Positions 23,601-34,868 of a DNA stretch of 64,000 nucleotides are shown piece by piece. Position 1 is the stretch's first letter; each line of letters starts with the position of its first letter. This stretch comes from Jaltomata sinuosa. Taxonomy: Eukaryota > Streptophyta > Magnoliopsida > Solanales > Solanaceae. The translations under genes and the position numbers were made by a program. The stretch is from the NCBI GenBank assembly GCA_003996215.1, contig QJPP01000470.1:1-64000 (forward strand), in the 5' to 3' direction. The notes beneath the pieces are model-generated. The model searched no databases, had not been told where the DNA came from, and worked only from the letters and a program-made list of their open reading frames with translations.

Positions 23601-24033
23601 AGCGACGGACAGCGTCGCTTTTGTCCGTCGCTTTTTAAATGAGTTGACCGCATATTGACCAAAAAGCGATGGACAAAAGCGACGCTGTCCGTCGCTTTTC
23701 TATTTATTTTTAATATAAATTAAATTTTAAAGAAAGCGACGGACAACGTCGCTTTCTTTAAAATTATTTTTTAATTTTTTTAAATAATTGCGACGCTGTC
23801 CGTCGCTTATAATAAAAAATAAAACATAATTATTTGTAAATAATTTTGGCGCAAAAATTCACCTAAAAGAGAGACGGAAAAAGAGATGCTATCTGTCGCT
23901 TTTGTAAAAAATTAATTATAAATTAAAAAAAAATAGAAAAGCGACGGACAACGTCGCTTTTTTCGTCGCTTTTCAGGAGCGACGCTGTACGTCGCTTTCC
24001 TATCCATCCTTTTTTGAGCTATTTTTAGTAGTG
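23600..24033. repeat. CACTA right subterminal and terminal region
   Basis: Dense GCGACGG and CGTCGC words in both orientations, several forming perfect short hairpins (for example around 23600-23635, 23660-23700, 23740-23760 and 23935-23998). The region ends with the inverted terminal repeat and TAGTAGTG at 24033. Confidence 0.8.
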
Positions 24034-24036
24034 ATA

Positions 24037-25340
24037 TTGGGTTGAAGCAGTTATTATGTGATGATTCGATATTGTGATACTTGAATCGGGATTTTTGCCC
24101 AAGTATGGCTTGAATTTTCAGAAGGATTGTTTCGTATACTATGATTTGAGTTATTTCATGTATTATTACACATATAAGGTGTTGAATTTTCATGATGGGC
24201 ACAATATGAAAAATAGTGAGTTAACAAAGAGATGTACCCTTTGGGAAAGATTGAATTTTTTGTTGATATTGAGGCTTGTAGCATATGCTTATGAATCGAT
24301 AATCGCTTTGTATATATATATCTGTTGCATTCGAATTCACTTTATGATTGTGATCATGCATATTCATTTATTTTATGGATCACATGATTGTACCATTGGA
24401 CAAACATTATTTTTGAAAAAAAAAATCTTTTTACATATCCGAAGAAAAATGATTTCAAACGGTGATTATGATATGAAACTCGAAGAAAAATAATTTTGAG
24501 TACTTTATTATGATGTGATGCTTGAAGAAAAATGGTTCTAGGTGAATATATGGACCTCACAAATTTCTCATGGGTCTCATATCACAACATGCCACTGTGA
24601 AGGGGTTGTATATCGATAGGTATTGACCATTGCATTTTATTGCATAGCATTGTATTAATCGCTTATTTTATCATTATACCTTGTAGTATTTTATTGACTG
24701 TTATTAATGAATTGTTGATACTTTTTTGCGTGCATGATTACTTTTAGCATTCTTTAGTTGATATAATGACTATTTAAACTCGATCGGCCTATTATGTCTA
24801 CTGAGTACTAGTGATTATACCGATCCTACATTTTCTGCATCTTTTATGATGTAGATCCTCATATGAGTCTCCAGCGTGGTTCCTGATTCCTTGTTCGTGG
24901 TTAATGTTGTTTGGATTTTTGGTGAGCTCTAGTCTTCTGAGATTGACCTATTTCTCTCTCTATTTTCATTTACTGCTCTTTTATGCTTTAGACAGTGATG
25001 TATCAAATTTTTATTAATTTTCCTTGAATGTAGAACCGCTTGTACACGTGACATTAAGACTTGAAGATTTGTAGAGTTTTTGCTTGTTTTATATATGAAG
25101 AGAGTGAAAATTGATTTATGGATTATTTAATGTTTCATTTACTTTATTATTCTGCTTTTACTTATTTTCGTGACGTGTTGAGAGTTATCTTAATTACCAA
25201 GATGGGATTGGGGTAGGTTTTATCACAACTTCAGATTTTGAATCGTGACAATTCCTTCATAACTATTATGGTGTCTGAAAGATGGTTGACATGATGTAAC
25301 AAGGTATTCCATAAGAAAGAGATCAAGAATCAAATTTCAC
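24037..25340. other. Old LTR-like sequence interrupted by the CACTA insertion
   Basis: No domain-bearing frame. The composition and phrases (GAGTACTAGTGATTATACCGATCC, TGTACACGTG, and a terminal TTTTGAATCGTGACA near 25250) resemble the end part of a plant gypsy LTR. It follows directly on 19560-19838 once the CACTA element is removed. A mate LTR was not found. Confidence 0.35.
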
Positions 25341-25354
25341 CTAATCTTTTCTTA

Positions 25355-25530
25355 GTCGGCTGAGTTGGTGTAGCGAGTGTGGTATTCTAAAAGGGGTGCC
25401 AGGGGATGTCCCCAACTTGATCAATTTCTTAGTGCGGTTTACATCTCATGTGTGATTTGTAAGCTATTGCACATGAGAAGATTTACCTAGTGCACGCCTA
25501 AAAAGTTGCGACTACAAGTTTCTCTGAGAA
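25355..25530 (+). mobile_element. SINE-like repeat
   Basis: A tRNA-head-like beginning (AGTTGGTGTAGCGAGTG) is followed by GTGCGGTTTACATCTCATG and a hairpin CTCATGTG...CACATGAG (8-bp stem). The wording matches a family I recall as abundant and SINE-like in Solanaceae genomes. No clear target duplication or tail can be given. Confidence 0.5.
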
Positions 25531-26062
25531 TTTCTAAAAAAATAAAATAAAAGAACTATTGCGTATCAAAAAAGTCATAAGTTACCCTCCTTATAGCTGT
25601 CTCAAAAAGTCACCTACGCATTCTTATTTTACGGGTATCTTTTTATCCCTTATTTTGTTTAAAGTGGAACTATTACCTCCATGTCATACTACTCATAAGT
25701 TGAAATGTGAAATACACTCGTGCCACATCACCTTCCACCTCAGAAATTTTTAAGCTTTTTATTATTTATTTTCTCAAAGTTTTATTATTCCATCTTCGTC
25801 CCCCTCCCCGGCACCACCTTACCACTTTCCCCTCCCAAAAGTGTTATCTCCACTGGGATCCACATTAACAATTTGTACTTTGTACTTCAAGGTAAATATT
25901 TTATCTTTCAATTAATTGCATAACTAAGTATTTTAATAGTATGAGTGTTAGACGATAATATTAAATTAATTTTTTTTAAAATACATAAAATATTTAATTT
26001 TATAAAAAAATAATAGATTTACGTGCATCATAGATTACCTACTAAATTTGCCTTACCATTTC
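25531..26062. other. Unassigned sequence, pyrimidine-rich at 25740-25860
   Basis: No gene seen. A C/T-rich block (CTTCGTCCCCCTCCCCGGCACC region) breaks the AT-rich background. Short frames of 64 and 67 codons overlap here but resemble no protein. Confidence 0.35.
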
Positions 26063-26540
26063 TAATATATAGAGAAGGAAATGAGGAGCTTAGGGTCAGA
26101 ACTCTTCATTCCCATTTTATCCTTCTATTTTTAAAAAATGACTATTAATATTTACTTTAGGCTTATGATCTTGCTTTCTTTTTAAGTTATGTGTCCCACT
26201 ATAAGCTTTTATATTTGTACAATTAAAAAATATGTGTGAGCAAAAAAGACAAAATTGATTTAAAATATTGAAATTTTAAAAATAAAAACTTCAAATTTTG
26301 TTATTACTAATATATAGAGAAGGTATGAGGAGCTTAGGGTCAGAACTCCTCATTCCCATTTTGCCCTTCTACTTTTAAGAAATGACTATTAATATTTACT
26401 TTAGGCTTATGATCCTTGCTTTCTTTTCAAGTTATGGGTTCCACTATAAGCTTTTGCATTTGTACAATTAAAAAACATGTGTGAGCAAAAAAGATAAAAT
26501 TAATTTAAAATATTAAAATTTAATAAATAAAAAATTCATT
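26063..26540. repeat. ~246-bp tandem duplication
   Basis: The block beginning TAATATATAGAGAAGG and running through GAGGAGCTTAGGGTCAGAACTC to TGTGTGAGCAAAAAAGA occurs at 26063 and again at 26309, highly similar. A piece of it (GTGAGGAGCTTAGGGTCA) returns at 27631 inside the array. Confidence 0.82.
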
Positions 26541-27975
26541 TTTTTATTAATTATATAGAAAGTACTATAAATTACAATAATTAACAAATTAAAATATTAG
26601 TTATATATTTAAAAATTATGTAGAAAGTACTATAAATCAGAATAATTAACAGTTAAAGTATTTTAAATACATATAAAAAAAATTGATTGACTCTGAGATT
26701 CTATAAGTGTCATATAAATTGGAACAAAGGAAAATTACATAAAAAATATTATAAATAAAAATTATAAAAGAGTACTATAAATCACAATAATTAATAACTT
26801 AAGTATTTACAAATCATTAAAAAAAATTGTTGACTCTCCAAATTTTGTGTAATATAAATTTAAACACAAAAAATAATATATATTATTTAAAAATAACATA
26901 AAAAGTACTATAAATCACAATGATTAACAACTTAAAATATTTTAAAAATATATAAAATAAATTAATTGACTCTCAAAATTTATCAGTGTCACATAAATTG
27001 ACACAAAGAAAGTAACATGAGAATGACAAAAAGGTATTATATATCACGATAATTAACAACTTAAAATATTTAAAAGACATACTAAAAATTGATCGATTCT
27101 CAAAATTGTATCAAAGTCACATAAATTGGAGTAGAGGGAATAACATATATTATTTAAAAATTATGTAGAAAGTACTATAAATTACAATAATTAATAACTT
27201 AAAATATCTAAAAACTATATAAAAGATTTGGTTGTCTCTCCAAATTGTATCAGCCACATAAATCGGGATAGAGAAAGTAACTTATGTTATCTGAAAATTA
27301 TATAAAAGGTATTATAAATCACAATATCTTAAAATATTTAAAAATCATACAAAAATTTTTATTGACTCCAAATTTGTCCGCGTGACATAAATTAAAACAG
27401 AAAAAATAGCATATATTGGGCCAAGGAAATTGACCACTTTGTCCTGTTTTTTTTTTGTTAAAATTACATTAATTTAAAAAGTCTTTTTAATAATTTATAT
27501 ATTTAAAAATTACGTAATAAGTGCTATAAATTATAATAATTAACAACTTAAAATATTTAAAAATATAAAAAAATAAAATTATTGACTCTCAAAATTTATC
27601 AATGTCACATAAGTTGAGATAGAATGAATGTGAGGAGCTTAGGGTCATACACGAAATTGATCACTTTGTCCTTCATCTTTTGTAGAATTACATTAATTTT
27701 AAAAAGTTTTTCTAATAATTTATATATTTAAAGATTACACAATAAGTATTATAAATTATAATAATTAACAAGTAAAAATATTTAAAAATATATTAATAAA
27801 ATGGTTGACTCTCAAAATTTATCAATGCCACAAAAATTGGGATAGAAGAAGTAATATGAAAATGATGTAAGAAGTACTATAAACTACGATAATTACTTAA
27901 GATATTTAAAAGAGATAAAAAATTTGGTTGATTCTTGAAATTCTATCAACGCCACATAAATTGAAGCAGATGGAG
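26540..27975. repeat. Tandem array of MITE-derived monomers (~135 bp), left part
   Basis: Monomers carry GTACTATAAATCACAATAATT, then AACTTAAAATATTTAAA, then GACTCTCAAA and TGTCACATAAATTG near each junction. The AGTACTATAAA phrase recurs at 26568, 26625, 26769, 26905, 27168 and variants at 27030, 27303, 27516, 27740 and 27868. The reverse complement matches the MITE-like fragment at 16505-16660. Two units near 27420-27740 are longer, with an extra segment. Confidence 0.82.
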
Positions 27976-30018
27976 TGTAACGATCGGGTCCGTCGTTACG
28001 GGTAGTCCAAATCGTGCCAAGTTTTAGAGTTAGAAAACTCCGGGTTTGGAAGTTTGAAATTCTGAGCTAGGCTAGTCTCGATCAGTTTAAGAGTGAGGTA
28101 TGGTCTAGGGTAATCCGGGTAAGGATTGGATTGAATGTCTTGTGTTGACCTAGTTTTCCTCGTAGCTAACACATAGAGGAGTCCGGGGGACTTTTCGGAA
28201 TCGAATTCCGTTAAGTAGAACTCCTAGAATCGAGGTTGACATGAAGGGGTTGTTTTGGGACGTCGGGAAATTAAGTGTGTTGTAAAATGGATTAATTTTG
28301 GAGGTTTTACGACTTTCTGTATAGCGATTGACATTCCGCCGTAGCGACCTCCGCTGTAGCGAAAAAATTACCGCTACAACGGAAGTCAACATCGGTCAGC
28401 CTCTGCCATAATAGGAGACTCTGCTACAGCAAAACAACTATAGCGAAACCACTATAGCGGGCTCGACGGGAATTAAAGCAGAAAATATTCCCCAAAACAT
28501 TCAGTTTTCATAATTTCATTTTGGAAGAAGGGCAAGGCGATTCCAGAGGATTTTGCTCCGTTTTCCATTATTTTTCTTCCCTAAGGTAAGGTTTCTACTC
28601 CCCAATCTTCGTACTACTTTTCCTACGTGGTAGAATTGCTAGGAGGGAACTTGGGAAAGGGTTGGAATAACCTAGGGATGGTAGAATCTGGGGAAGAAGG
28701 GGATTCTAGGCCTGGAAGTTCTTGGGCATGGTTAAAAGTAAGGTTCTATGATCACATATTGCTAAATTCTCTATTTTTATCCGTAAAAATGATAGAATTA
28801 GAGAAATTAATGGGGGAAGCCCGGGAAAAAGGGTAGGATGATCATGGGTGGCCTGGGGATTTGGGATTTGGGATTTGGTGTAATCCGGGTAATACGCAGG
28901 CCTTGTTTGTTAATTCAAAGTACTTGTATGTTGTTTTAGACCAAGGACGAGAAAGGAATCTGGAACACAGAAGAGCTCGGGTTGAGTAGAGCTTGGATCA
29001 TTTCGGGGTAGGTGATGGCTTACAATTCCTGTGAATGTTGTATATTTTGTACTCTTATCAAAGTGTTTGTATGAATTTCATTGCTTAGAGGAATTGTTTA
29101 GAATGTCTAAGGGTCCTGTTTTGCAGTCTGTGAATTGAACAGTGTGTTACTTGTTGGTTTACAAGTTGTGTGTTCATTATTTGACTGTGAATTATTGACA
29201 TTCGGTTGAATCGGGTACCACACCTGGTACGGGTATACTAATGGTTGGCACGGGTACCACGCCTGGTACAGGTATAACAAATGGTTGGCACAAGTACCAT
29301 GCCTAGTACGAAATACTAACGGTTGGCTCGGGTACCACGTCTGGTACGGGTTTATTTTACTGTATCATTGCATTGATATTGTTGCATTGCATTGACTGTT
29401 GTTGGTTCCGTGAGTGGACCGGGCTGCTTTATTGAATAGTGATATTGGTTGGTGGTCCTTGAGTGACCGGGAATCCTGTTGTGTCTGTTAAATGGGTCTT
29501 GGATTAGGCCGGGTTGTCTATTTAACTATTAGGTGTTGTTTAGAGGGGATCCCAGGGTGGGTCCGAGCTAGATAAAAAGGATGATTTATTGATTCTGTGG
29601 TTGTGGTTTAGAGTTATAAAAGGTGGATTTCATGCGGGAACAAGCTAGGTAGAGACTTGTAGTCTAGGGGAGCCTGTTGACTTGTTGCATGTTTTCCGTA
29701 CTTGTACTTGATTTGTTGTACTAAATTATACACTGTTTTATTTGGAACTGACTGATGATCCTACCAGTACACAGTGGTGGTGTACTGATACTGCACTTGC
29801 TTTTCTTTCTTGTGAGTACAAGCAATCTTTCAGCGGCTGAGACGCGACCTCATCTGTACTACCAGCGTTTCCAGACTTCAAGGGTGAGCCACTTCGATCG
29901 AGCTGCCTTGAATCTATCATTAGTGTTGTAGCCCATTTGTTTCGGGCTTAGACTATTTCCTTATATTTTTGGGGTTGCATCCCCGTACTCTAGATATTGG
30001 TAGAATTGTTTGGTACTC
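27976..30018 (+). repeat. 5' LTR of the chromovirus, 3' end deleted
   Basis: Matches 34869-36919 closely; the last 186 bp of the LTR (as at 36920-37105) are missing. The repeated word TAGAATTGTTT at 30001 and 30019 marks the deletion joint. It includes a CACTATAGCGG-type palindrome-rich stretch near 28330-28460. Confidence 0.85.
29211..29350 (+). repeat. ~45-bp minisatellite in 5' LTR
   Basis: Four units of GGGTACCACGCCTGGTAC with a GGTTGGCAC-containing spacer. The same array is present in the other LTR at 36111-36250. Confidence 0.85.
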
Positions 30019-30039
30019 TAGAATTGTTTCGCGCGTGAG

Positions 30040-31296
30040 GCGACCCCTCCCCCACCTCAGGAACATATTGTTGAAGATGTAGAAGTTGTGGCTGAAGATG
30101 GTGAGGCGCAGGAGGAGGTGACACCGGTTAAGGGTGCAGGCCTTCCTACTATGATACCAGAAGCCTTTCAACAGGCTTGAAATATTTTGAGTGGTTTGGT
30201 TGGTGCTGGAGCCATACCCGCAGTTTTTGCAAACCAGGCCTTGGATACTCTGCCAGCGGTTACTACAGCGCGTAGGATGGATGCAACTTCAGGCACGAAT
30301 GATTTCTTTAGGCCAATGCTAGGCCCAGTGATGACAGGGAATGAGCATGAGATGTTGACCAAGTTTCTCAAGCTAAAACCTCCTACTTTTCAGGGTACTG
30401 ATAAGGAGGACGTCTATGAGTTTATTTTGGACTGCTATGAGAGGTTGCACAAGTTGGGTATTGTACGTCAGCATAGGGTAGAGTTTGTCATATTTCAGCT
30501 GCAGGGTGATGCTAAGCAGTGGTGGAGGTCTCATGTGGAGTTTCGGTCTTCCATTCTACCCCCACTGACTTGGGAACAGTTCCACACTTTGTTCTTAGAG
30601 AAGTACGTACCCCATACTTTGAGGGACCAGAAGAAAGATGAGTTCTTGAACTTAGAGTAGGGTGGCATGTCAGTCTCTGCTTACGAGGCTAAGTTCCACG
30701 CTTTGTCTCGCTTTTCCACACAGATGTTGGGTTCCGAGGAGGAACGGGCACGGTTGTTTGTGAAAGAGTTGAATACTGAACTGCAAGTACTGTCAGTGCA
30801 TATGACTTCTTCAGGGAAGGGCTTTAATGATGTGGTTGATTATGTGAAAAATTTAGAAGGAGTTAGGCAAGCAGGGCAGGCTAAGGCTTTAGCCAAGAAG
30901 CCCCAGAATGAGGGAAATTTTGGTGGTTCGTACTCTAGGGGCCAGAATCAGCAGGCATACCCAGCCCGTCCTATTCAGTCAGCTCTGCCAGCTGCTACAG
31001 GTGGTCGTTAGGGAGCTCATAATCAGTCTTCAGCTCCTAGAGGACAGGGAGCGTCTTATACATCAGCTAGCAGGCCTACACTTGATCGTGATTGCTGCCA
31101 TTGTGGTGATCTGGGCCACTTTAAGAGGGAGTGCCCACTCAGGAAGACATGTACTCATGGTCAGCAGCAGTCTAGAGCGGTGGTCTCAGCAGGTAGAGGC
31201 AGTAATGCTAGAGGTCGTCCACAGTGTGGGCGAGGTAATTTTTTGAGAGGCCAAGGCGACAGAGGGAACGGTGACACGGGCAGGGGTGCAGCGTAA
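30040..31296 (+). pseudogene. gag of the chromovirus, four stops
   Basis: One frame carries capsid-like sequence (FLKLKPPTFQGT near 30370 and WEQFHTLFLEKY near 30570) followed by a spacer and a canonical CCHC zinc knuckle at 31093-31134 (C-X2-C-X4-H-X4-C), which binds the element RNA. In-frame stops lie at 30178, 30658, 31009 and 31294. The one at 30658 sits between Glu and Gly where Gln is usual, so CAG to TAG. The N-terminus and its start codon are missing because of the LTR/leader deletion at 30018. No frameshift occurs within gag, and the frame runs straight on into the protease. Confidence 0.9.
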
Positions 31297-34200
31297 CCGG
31301 TTCGGGAAGTTGCCCGCATTGATGATCAGGCTCATTGCTATGCATTTCCAGGGAAAGTTGAGGCAGAAGCATCATATGCGGTGATCACATGTACCATTCT
31401 TGTCTGTGATAAAATGGCTTCGGTATTATTTGACCCAGGTTCTACATATTCTTATGTATCCGTGAGTTTTGCGTTGGGTCTGGAATTGACTTGTGATATC
31501 CTTGATTCCCCTATCCATGTTTCTACCCCGGTTGGAGATTCTGTGATTGTGACTCTGGTTTATCGTGATTGTTCTATTATAATTGTGGGGTTGCATACTT
31601 GGGTAGACTTGGTAATCCTGGATATGGCTGATTTTGATATTATCTTGGGCATGACCTGGTTGTCCCCTTATCATGTTGTGTTGAATTGTAACACCAAGAC
31701 TGTGGCTCTAGAGATTCCGGGTAAGGATAGACTAGAGTGGGAAGGTGTGTACAAGCCTAAGCCAGTTAAGATCATATCATTCGTTTGGGCTAGGAATCTA
31801 GTGGGGAGGGGGTGTCTAGCCTTTTTGGCTCATCTCAGAGATGATAGTGTGGAGTCCCCATCTATTGAGTCAGTTCCGGTGGTTTATGAGTTTCTATAGG
31901 TATTTCCAGCGGATTTGCCTGGTATGCCTCCGGACAGGGATATAGACTTTTGTATTGATTTGGAGTCAGGCACTCGACCCATTTCTATTCCTCCGTATCG
32001 TATGGCTCCAGAAGATTTAAGGGAACTTAAGACTCAGCTGCAAGAACTCCTAGATAAGGGATTTTTCCATCCCAGTGCTTCGCCTTGGGTGCTCTTGTGT
32101 TGTTTGTAAAGAAAAAGGATGGTAGTATGCGAATGTGCATATATTATAGGCAGTTGAACAAGGTGACCATCCAGAATAAGTACCCTCTACCCCGCATTGA
32201 TGATTTGTTTGACCAGCTTCAGAGTGCATCGGTGTTTTCAAAAATCGACTTGAGGTCGGGGTACCATCAGTTGAGGATTAGGCCTGAGGATATTCCTAAG
32301 ACTGCTTTTTAGACTCGATATGGGCATTACGAGTTCCTAGTAATGTCATTTGGTTTGGCCAATGCGCCGGCAGCATTCATGAGTTTGATGAATGGGGTAT
32401 TTAAGTCGTATTTGGATTCCTTCGTGATTGTGTTTATCGATGATATTTTGATGTACTCCAAGAGTAAGGAGGAGCATGCTAGTCATCTCCGTATTGTGTT
32501 GGACATCTTGATATGCCAAAAGCTTTATGCGAAGTTCTCCAAGTGTGAATTTTGGTTGGCTTCAGTTGCGTTCTTTGGGCATGTAGTGTCAGAACAGGGG
32601 GTGATGGTAGATCCCCAGAAAATTGAAGCAGTCAAGAGTTGGGTCCGGCTTAGCTCTGTGACAGAGGTGAGGAGTTTTTTTGGGCTCGCAGGGTACTATC
32701 AGAGGTTTGTTAAGGATTTTGCATCTATTGCTACTCACCTGACCATACTGACACAGAAAGATGTTCCATTCGTATGGTCTGACAAGTGCGAGGAGAGCTT
32801 CCAAGAGCTCAAAACACTTCTGACCATGGCTCCTATATTGTCCTTGCCGGTTGAAGGTAAAGACTTTATTGTTTACTGTGATGTTTCACATTCTGGTTTG
32901 GGTGCTGTGTTGATGCAGGATATGAATGTAATAGCCTATGCATCTAGGCAGTTGAAGGTGCATGAGAGAAGCTATCCTACTCACGAATTAGACTTGGCAG
33001 CAGTGGTCTTTGCACTCAAGATTTGTAGACACTATCTCTATGGTGTCAAGTGTGAGGTGTTCACTGATCATCGCAGTCTGCAGCATGTGTTCACTCAGAA
33101 GGATTTGAATTTGAGGCAGAGAATGTGGATGGAGTTATTGAAGGACTATGACTTGACCATTCAATATCATCCGGGTAAGGCTAATGTGGTGGCAGACGCA
33201 TTAAGCTGGAAGGCAATTAGCATGGGTAGTTTGGCTTGTTTGGGGGTGTCCAAACGACCACTAGCAAGGGAAATTCGGGCCTTGGAGGCCGAATTCATTG
33301 CACTTGGGTGTTTCGGAATAGGGTGGATTGTTGGCCAGCATTGAGGTCAAAGCCACCTTCATAGAGGAAATAAAGGCCAAACAGTTTCAGGATCCAAAAC
33401 TGAGTAAGCTTCGAGGTAAGGTGATATTTGGGGAATCCAGGGACGTCACGTTAGGCTCTGGTGGAGTACTAAATTTCAGAGGAAGGATTTGTGTTCCTCG
33501 GGTTGATAATATAATTCAGAAAATCTTGACAGAAGCTCATGGTTTGCGGTACTCAATTCATCCGGGTATGACTAAAATGTACAGGAACTTGAGGCAGCGT
33601 TATTGGTGGCCCGGGATGAAAAGGGACATAGTCGATTTTGTGTCCAAGTGTCAGAATTGCCAGCAGGTAAAGTATGAGCACCAGAGATCTGCAGGACTAC
33701 TTCAGAGGATGCATATTCCAGAGTGGAAGTGGGAAAGGATAGACATGGACTTTGTGGTGGGTCTTCCCAAGACATTGGGGAAGTATGACTCCATTTGGGT
33801 CATTGTTGACAGGCTGACCAAGTCCGCTCACTTCATTTTGGTCAGGGTATATTACAATTCGCAGCAATTGGCTAAGATCTACGTGAAGAAGATTGTGAGA
33901 TTACATGGGGTGCCACTGTCCATCATTTCAGACAGGGGTACGTAGTTCACCTCTAATGTTTGGGGAAAGCTACATGAAGAGTTGGGTACACAACTCAATT
34001 TTAGCACAACCTTCCATCCTCAGACTGATGGTCAGTTGGAGAGGATGATCCAGGTATTGGAGGACATGCTGAGAGCATGTGTGATGGACTTCGGGGGTCA
34101 TTGGGACCAGTTTCTACCGTTGTATGAGTTCTCATACAACAATAGCTATCACTCCAGTATTGACATGACACCATTTGAGGCGTTGTATGGGAGGAGCTGC

Positions 34201-34856
34201 AGATCACCGGTTGGGTGGTTTGAGGAAGGTGATGTAAATCCTTTGGGAGTGGAATTGGTAAAGGAAGCACAAAAAAAGGTAAGGGGCATTCAAGCCAAGT
34301 TGTTGGCTGCCCAAAGCAGGCAGAAAGAGTATGCAGATCGCAAGGTCTGGGACATGGAATTTCAGGTTGGTGAATATGCATTGTTGAAAGTGTCACCAAT
34401 GAAGGGAGTTATGTGGTTTGGTAATAAGGGCAAGCTTAGCCCTCGGTTCATCGGTCCGTTTGAGGTTCTTGAGATTGTGGGGCCAGTGGCTTATAAGTTA
34501 GCACTGTCGCCCAGTTTATCGGGCGTCCATCTGGTATTCAATGTATCCATGCTTAAGCGATACCATGGGGATGGGAACTATATCATCAAGTAAGATGAGG
34601 TGTTTTTCTATAAGGATCTTTGTTATGAAGAGGAACCAGTCTTGATTCTTACTCGGGTGTTTGGAGGTTGAGGACAAAGGTGATTGATATAGTAAAGGTT
34701 CAGTGGAAGCATCATCCGATTGAAGAAGCCACTTGGAAAACTAAGAAGGACATGCGGGACAAGTACCCTCATTTGTTTGAGAATTCAGGTACTACACTTT
34801 CTTTCCTTTATTTCCATAAATTCGGGTTTGATCATTCCGGGATGAACGATGGGTAA
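31297..34856 (+). pseudogene. pol of the chromovirus: protease, RT, RNase H, integrase, chromodomain
   Basis: Protease: the active site reads DPGST (31432), where DSG is typical, so Ser is replaced by Pro. RT: KKDGSMRMCIYYRQLN near 32110 and the catalytic pair in FIDD at 32433-32444. RNase H: YCDVSHSGLGAV near 32875 with TDHRSL and VADALS. Integrase: HHCC zinc region 33538-33670, then MDF, SDRG and DGQLE carrying D, D and E, the last retained. A chromodomain remnant (VQWKHHPIEEATW) lies near 34690. Breaks: stop 31897, frameshift about 32090, stop 32310, frameshift about 33335, stop 33943, stop 34591, frameshift about 34655. The chromodomain places the element in the chromoviruses, whose integrases bind marked histones. 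Confidence 0.92.
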
Positions 34857-34868
34857 ATTGGTATTTGT

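Larger units (their letters stand above)
19839..24033. mobile_element. Non-autonomous CACTA (En/Spm-like) DNA transposon
   Basis: The 4195-bp element is bounded by inverted termini. The left end reads TACTACTAAAAAAGGCTAAA (first base mutated from C), and the right end is the reverse complement of CACTACTAAAAATAGCTCAAA. A 3-bp target duplication ATA flanks it (19836-19838, 24034-24036), as is usual for CACTA elements. Subterminal zones at both ends are crowded with GCGACG/CGTCGC motifs in both orientations. No transposase (TNP2-type) sequence is present; the interior is minisatellite. Mobilisation would need an autonomous relative. Confidence 0.9.

Noticed and set aside
24074..24493. 139-codon plus-strand frame
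   Set aside because: Composition is that of AT-rich sequence, no recognisable domain, and it lies in an LTR-like relic.
25559..25923. Two overlapping short frames (64 and 67 codons)
   Set aside because: No start context, domain or conservation visible; pyrimidine-rich DNA gives open frames by chance.
26540..27975. CRISPR-like repeat array
   Set aside because: Monomers of ~135 bp repeat throughout, without unique spacers; eukaryotic context and MITE homology explain it.
30908..31246. 112-codon plus-strand frame overlapping gag
   Set aside because: It is a shadow in another frame of the gag zinc-knuckle region.
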